Source: an uncultured Lachnospiraceae bacterium
GTDB lineage: Bacteria; Bacillota; Clostridia; Lachnospirales; Lachnospiraceae
Direction of reading: 5' to 3'
DNA length: 9,315 nt
Assembly: GCA_902783765.1 (NCBI GenBank)
Contig: CACZSB010000140.1
Location: forward strand, 1-9,315
The stretch's first letter is position 1; each line of letters begins with the position of its first letter. A model generated the notes under the pieces. That model was given only the letters and a program-made list of their open reading frames with translations, had not been told where the DNA came from and searched no databases. Shown here one piece after another: positions 5,789 to 9,315 of this stretch. Both the position numbers and the translations under genes were made by a program.

Positions 5789-6877
5789 ATGTTGAAATAT
5801 GCGTTGATCGGATGCGGCAGAATTGCTGTCAATCATATGAAGGCGGTGCAAAACAATAGGGAAAAACTGGATTTCGTGGCCGTTTGTGATTTGGATGACG
5901 GTGCCATGGAGTCCCTTTTGGTCCAGAGCGGATTGGAGAAGGATTCTGCCATTTTGCGTTATACCGACTATAAAAAAATGTTGGCAGAGCATCCCGAAAT
6001 CCAGCTGGTGGCCATCGCCACTGACAGCGGTGTGCATGCGGAGATTGCCCTTTATTGTATTGACCAGGGTGTGAATCTTATTGTCGAAAAGCCCATGGCC
6101 ATGTCCATGCAGGATGCAGACGAAATTATTCGCCGCAGCCGGGAAAAGGATGTTAAAGTGGCTGTTTGTCATCAGAACCGTTTTAATATCGCCATTCAAA
6201 AAATGCGCCGGGCCCTGGAGGCGGGGCGGTTCGGACGGATCTCCCACGGCTCTATCAATGTCCGCTGGAACAGAGGAAAAGAGTATTATGATCAGGCCCC
6301 CTGGCGTGGCAAATGGGCTTCGGACGGTGGCTGCCTGTTTAATCAGTGCATTCACGGCATCGATTTGCTTCGCTGGATGATGGGAGATGAGGTGGAAGAG
6401 GTTTACGGTGTCACGAAACAGCAATTCCACGATTATCTGGAATGCGAAGACATAGGCATGGCAGTTGTAAAGTTCAAAAATGGCGCCCTGGGCACCATTG
6501 AAGGCACGGTGAATGTTTATCCCAAGAACCTGGAGGAGACTCTGTATCTGTTCGGCGAAAAGGGCACGGTTAAAATTGGCGGCACCTCCACCAATAATAT
6601 CGATGTATGGAATTTCACAGACGAAACCGAAGAGGATCAGGCCAATAAGGATTTAAAGGAAGCCACCAGCAATGTTTACGGCAATGGCCATACCAGCCTC
6701 TATGCCGATGTGATCGATGCCATCGAAAAGGACAGAACGCCCTATATTGACGCGGTGGCGGGCCGGAATGCTGTAGAAATGATTCTGGCCATTTATCAAT
6801 CCGCCGCCACGGGAAAGCCGGTGAAATTGCCCCTGGAAAATGTGGCATCAACGGACTTTGAAGGGAGATTTGATTGA
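5789..6877 (+). CDS. wlbA: Gfo/Idh/MocA oxidoreductase, WbpB/WlbA-type UDP-GlcNAcA 3-dehydrogenase
   Basis: This 362-residue NAD(H)-dependent enzyme is predicted to oxidise C3 of UDP-N-acetylglucosaminuronic acid to the 3-keto sugar. The Rossmann motif is at the N-terminus (ALIGCGRIA, glycines at 8 and 10). The family EKP motif gives the catalytic Lys101, and a second catalytic residue is probably His189 in NQCIHGIDLL. The segment NVRWNRGKEYYDQAPWRGKW (157-176), followed by SDGGCLFNQ, is strongly typical of WlbA/WbpB proteins. In the Pseudomonas pathway the NADH formed is recycled with 2-oxoglutarate, coupled to the transaminase, which fits the aminotransferase two genes downstream. The gap before it is 112 bases and the ribosome binding site is weak (GGGA...AGAG close to the ATG), unlike its neighbours. 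The stop overlaps the next start (TGATG). Confidence 0.92.
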   Translation: MLKYALIGCGRIAVNHMKAVQNNREKLDFVAVCDLDDGAMESLLVQSGLEKDSAILRYTDYKKMLAEHPEIQLVAIATDSGVHAEIALYCIDQGVNLIVEKPMAMSMQDADEIIRRSREKDVKVAVCHQNRFNIAIQKMRRALEAGRFGRISHGSINVRWNRGKEYYDQAPWRGKWASDGGCLFNQCIHGIDLLRWMMGDEVEEVYGVTKQQFHDYLECEDIGMAVVKFKNGALGTIEGTVNVYPKNLEETLYLFGEKGTVKIGGTSTNNIDVWNFTDETEEDQANKDLKEATSNVYGNGHTSLYADVIDAIEKDRTPYIDAVAGRNAVEMILAIYQSAATGKPVKLPLENVASTDFEGRFD

Positions 6878-7443
6878 TGGGAGATTATTATGTGCATCCC
6901 ACAAGCATTGTGGATGATGATGTTGTAATAGGGGCAGGGACAAAAATATGGCATTTTTGTCATATACAATCCGGAGCCAGAATCGGGGAGAAATGCTCCT
7001 TTGGTCAGAATGTGAATGTTTCCAATAATGTGATTGTGGGAAATGGCGTAAAGGTCCAGAACAATGTGTCTCTTTATGAGGGCGTGGAGCTGGAGGATTA
7101 TGTTTTTTGCGGCCCGTCCTGCGTTTTTACGAATGATTTGACACCGCGGGCGAAGTATCCAAAGGGGCACGCAGGGTATAAGAAAACGATTGTGGAGGAG
7201 GGGGCTTCCATCGGCGCCAATGCCACCATCGTCTGCGGCCACAGAATCGGGAAATGGGCCCTGATCGGTGCCGGTGCGGTGGTTACCAGCCATGTTCCGG
7301 CCCATGCATTGATGCTGGGGGTTCCGGCCCGGGTCAGAGGTTGGGCCTGCGAATGCGGAGAATTATTGAACGAGGCATATAGCTGTGAAAAATGCGGACG
7401 CAGATACAAGCAGGGCGAAGCTGGTTTGGAGGAGGTCAAATAA
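6877..7443 (+). CDS. wbpD: Left-handed beta-helix N-acetyltransferase, WbpD/WlbB type
   Basis: This 188-residue enzyme would acetylate the 3-amino group of UDP-GlcNAc3NA using acetyl-CoA, giving UDP-GlcNAc3NAcA. Hexapeptide repeats (I/V/L-G-x-x-x-x type) fill most of residues 7-150, forming a trimeric beta-helix. WlbB/WbpD family landmarks are visible: KIWHFCHI (23-30), GQNVNVSNN, KVQNNVSLYEGVELEDYVFCGP, VFTND (83-87), SIGANATIVCG and GAGAVVTSHVPAHAL. After GVPARVRGW the tail carries four cysteines (Cys158, Cys160, Cys170, Cys173) as CxC and CxxC pairs, a likely small zinc ribbon. The ATG at 6877 is preferred to the TTG at 6874 because AAGGGAG (6861-6867) lies 9 bases before it and it overlaps the upstream stop by one base. 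It lies between the dehydrogenase and aminotransferase genes of the same pathway. Confidence 0.92.
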   Translation: MGDYYVHPTSIVDDDVVIGAGTKIWHFCHIQSGARIGEKCSFGQNVNVSNNVIVGNGVKVQNNVSLYEGVELEDYVFCGPSCVFTNDLTPRAKYPKGHAGYKKTIVEEGASIGANATIVCGHRIGKWALIGAGAVVTSHVPAHALMLGVPARVRGWACECGELLNEAYSCEKCGRRYKQGEAGLEEVK

Positions 7444-8568
7444 ATGAAATTCAGGGATTTAGGCGCACAGTATCAGGTTCTGAAGAAGGATATCGACGCC
7501 GGCATTTTGTCCGTTATTGAAAGCTCGGACTTTATTTTAGGGAAGCCGGTAAGTGAATTGGAAAACAAACTGGCAGAATATGTGGGCCGCAAATATTGCG
7601 TGGCCTGCGGCAACGGAACGGATGCCTTGCAGCTGGCGCTTATGGTTTGGGGCATTGGGCCCGGGGATGCGGTTTTCACCTCGGACTTTACCTATTTTGC
7701 CTCTGCCGGATCCGCCTCCATTCTCGGGGCGACCCCGGTGCTGGTGGATATTGACCTTGATACCTTCAATATCTCCCCGGAGGCTTTGGAAAAAGCCATT
7801 ATCCGGACCCTGGAGGAGGGGAAGCTTATCCCAAAGGTGATCGTACCCGTGGATTTGTTCGGCCAGCCGGCGGACTATGGCAAGATCCTTCCCATTGCGG
7901 AAAAATATGGCTTAAAAGTGCTGGAGGATGGGGCCCAGGGCTTTGGCGGCAATATTAAGGGCAAGAGGGCCTGCTCCTTTGGGGATATGTCCACCACCTC
8001 CTTTTTCCCGGCAAAACCCCTGGGCTGCTACGGAGACGGTGGGGCCATTTTTACGGATGATGCAGAGGAAGATGCCCGCTTAAGGAGCCTTCGGGCCCAG
8101 GGGAAATCTCCCGTGGATAAATATGACAACCGGGAGATTGGGATGAACAGCCGGCTGGATACCTTGCAGGCTGCCATATTGCTCCCTAAATTCAAGGCTT
8201 TTGTGGAGCATGAATTAGATGATGTGAATCGTGTGGCGGCGTGGTATACCGGAAGGCTGGCGGAGCATTTTGTAACGCCTAAGGTGCCGGCGGGCTTTCT
8301 CTCCAGCTGGGCGCAATATACGATTCTCCTTAAAAACAGAGAGGAACGGGATGCCATGCAAAAGCATTTGAAGGAGCAAGGGATTCCTTCCATGGTTTAT
8401 TATCCCCGGGGGCTGCACCAGCAGGAGGCCTATAAATGGATGGGCCTGAAGGATGCACTTTATCCCAACACCCTGGAGGCTACCAATCGAGTCTTAAGTT
8501 TGCCGATGCATCCCTACATGAAGCAAGAGGATGTGGACAGGGTCTGCCAGGCTCTGCTGGAGAAATAA
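7444..8568 (+). CDS. wbpE: DegT/DnrJ/EryC1/StrS aminotransferase, WbpE/WlbC-type (UDP-3-keto-GlcNAcA transaminase)
   Basis: This 374-residue PLP enzyme is predicted to aminate the C3 ketone made by the Gfo/Idh enzyme, with glutamate as donor, forming UDP-GlcNAc3NA. It begins MKFRDLGAQY and contains SDFILGKPVSELE, GNGTDALQLAL (56-66) for phosphate binding, Asp162 and Gln165 in EDGAQGFGG, and Schiff-base Lys191 in FFPAKPLGCYGDGGA. These are offset by six residues from the Asp156, Gln159 and Lys185 that I recall for Pseudomonas WbpE, a good match. The ribosome binding site GGAGGAGG (7428-7435) is the strongest in the window, 8 bases before the ATG, which directly follows the upstream stop. Only distantly similar to the aminotransferase at 1281: length, N-terminus and active-site loop differ, so the two serve different sugars rather than being recent duplicates. 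Confidence 0.94.
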   Translation: MKFRDLGAQYQVLKKDIDAGILSVIESSDFILGKPVSELENKLAEYVGRKYCVACGNGTDALQLALMVWGIGPGDAVFTSDFTYFASAGSASILGATPVLVDIDLDTFNISPEALEKAIIRTLEEGKLIPKVIVPVDLFGQPADYGKILPIAEKYGLKVLEDGAQGFGGNIKGKRACSFGDMSTTSFFPAKPLGCYGDGGAIFTDDAEEDARLRSLRAQGKSPVDKYDNREIGMNSRLDTLQAAILLPKFKAFVEHELDDVNRVAAWYTGRLAEHFVTPKVPAGFLSSWAQYTILLKNREERDAMQKHLKEQGIPSMVYYPRGLHQQEAYKWMGLKDALYPNTLEATNRVLSLPMHPYMKQEDVDRVCQALLEK

Positions 8569-8605
8569 GGACCCCAGGACAATAAAGGGAAAAGGGAGAA
8601 AATAG

Positions 8606-9315
8606 ATGGTTTTTAACAACATATATTCTGGTTTGATTTCCGGCAGCGAAAAACTGGCCCTGGTGGGGCTGGGCTATGTGGGCATGCCCATTGCCGTGGA
8701 ATTTGCCAAGCATGTGAAGGTGATTGGCTTTGATATCAATAAAAAACGGGTCGAGGAATACAAAAACGGCATTGATGCCACCAATGAAGTGGGAGAGGCC
8801 ATTAAAAATACCAGTGTGGAATTTACGGCGGACCCCACCCGGCTTAAGGAGGCCAGATTTATTGTGGTGGCCGTGCCGACTCCGGTTCGGGACGACAACA
8901 GTCCGGATCTAAGACCGGTGGAGGGCGCATCCCGCACCGTGGGGCAAAATCTTTCTCCCGGCTCCATCGTGGTATTTGAGTCCACGGTCTACCCCGGTGT
9001 CACTGAGGATATTTGCGTGCCGATTATTGAAAAGGAATCCGGCCTAAAATGCGGGGTGGATTGGAAAATAGGATACAGCCCGGAACGAATTAATCCTGGG
9101 GACAGGGTGCATACTCTGACATCCATCCGCAAGGTGGTCTCGGGCATGGATGACGAATCTGCCCGGGAGATTCAGAAGGTATATGATATTGTCATTAAGG
9201 CCGGCACCTTCCTGGTTTCAAATATCAAAACCGCCGAAGCGGTGAAGGTGGTGGAAAACAGCCAGAGGGATATTAATATTGCTTTTATGAATGAGATTGC
9301 TATCATCTGTGATAA
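8606..9315 (+). CDS. Nucleotide-sugar 6-dehydrogenase (WbpA/WbpO/TviB type), 3' truncated
   Basis: The first 236 residues of a UDP-sugar dehydrogenase are present and the frame runs off the right edge. It should oxidise C6 of UDP-GlcNAc (or UDP-GalNAc) twice with NAD+, giving the uronic acid that feeds the Gfo/Idh enzyme. The Rossmann motif GLGYVG is at 21-26 and the NAD-ribose aspartate is Asp43 in VIGFDIN. AVPTP, FESTVYPGVTE and YSPERINPGD are typical of the TviB/WbpO/WbpA side of the family rather than UDP-glucose dehydrogenase. The segment AEAVKVVENSQRDINIAFMNE carries the conserved lysine and asparagine. The catalytic cysteine, normally some 25-40 residues further on, is outside the window. 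The ATG follows AAAGGGAG (8591-8598) by 7 bases, and the gap to the preceding gene is 37 bases. Usual length is about 420-430 residues, so a little more than half is seen. Confidence 0.92.
   Translation, partial: MVFNNIYSGLISGSEKLALVGLGYVGMPIAVEFAKHVKVIGFDINKKRVEEYKNGIDATNEVGEAIKNTSVEFTADPTRLKEARFIVVAVPTPVRDDNSPDLRPVEGASRTVGQNLSPGSIVVFESTVYPGVTEDICVPIIEKESGLKCGVDWKIGYSPERINPGDRVHTLTSIRKVVSGMDDESAREIQKVYDIVIKAGTFLVSNIKTAEAVKVVENSQRDINIAFMNEIAIICD

Noticed and set aside
5738..6430. Minus-strand open frame of 230 codons opposite the Gfo/Idh gene.
   Set aside because: Antisense shadow of a clear Gfo/Idh family gene with no recognisable product.
1..9315. CRISPR array, tRNA/rRNA, insertion sequence, toxin-antitoxin or phage-defence genes.
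   Set aside because: I looked on both strands and found no spaced direct repeats, no clover-leaf or rRNA-like segments, and no transposase or defence-type protein motifs.

Overview
The window is a stretch of cell-surface polysaccharide biosynthesis genes, all on the + strand, from what looks like a low-to-moderate GC Gram-positive bacterium, probably a member of the Clostridia. The evidence is strong Shine-Dalgarno sequences of the AGGAGG type before most genes, a consensus extended -10 promoter, frequent ATGA/TGATG gene overlaps, and protein sequences that look like the Lachnospiraceae/Clostridia branches of their families. The genus cannot be told from this window.

Layout. Bases 2-973 hold the 3' part of an ABC exporter gene (end of the membrane domain plus a complete ATPase domain). 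Bases 974-1280 are non-coding: a likely terminator (1038-1062), a REP-like short motif (1062-1086), a strong promoter (1179-1208) and a perfect 16-bp palindrome just after the predicted transcription start (1218-1233). From 1281 to the right edge runs one tightly packed operon of eight genes: PLP sugar aminotransferase, undecaprenyl-phosphate sugar phosphotransferase, family-4 glycosyltransferase, UDP-sugar 2-epimerase, Gfo/Idh-type 3-dehydrogenase, hexapeptide N-acetyltransferase, a second PLP aminotransferase, and a nucleotide-sugar 6-dehydrogenase cut by the window end.

How the genes work together. The first two enzymes look like an initiation module: the aminotransferase makes an amino-sugar nucleotide (a bacillosamine-type 4-amino sugar is the best guess) and the membrane phosphotransferase loads the first sugar phosphate on undecaprenyl phosphate. 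The glycosyltransferase would add the next sugar. The last five genes match, one for one, the known pathway from UDP-GlcNAc to UDP-2,3-diacetamido-2,3-dideoxy-D-mannuronic acid (UDP-ManNAc3NAcA), known from Pseudomonas WbpA/B/E/D/I and Bordetella Wlb proteins: C6 oxidation, C3 oxidation, C3 transamination, N-acetylation, C2 epimerization. The polymer is therefore predicted to contain a diacetamido-mannuronic (or glucuronic) acid residue. Flippase, polymerase, the 4,6-dehydratase expected to feed the first aminotransferase, and further glycosyltransferases are not here and may lie downstream.

I see no CRISPR array, RNA gene, insertion sequence or phage gene, and no clearly new system. The most notable items are the complete five-step sugar cassette and the palindrome at the start of the operon.
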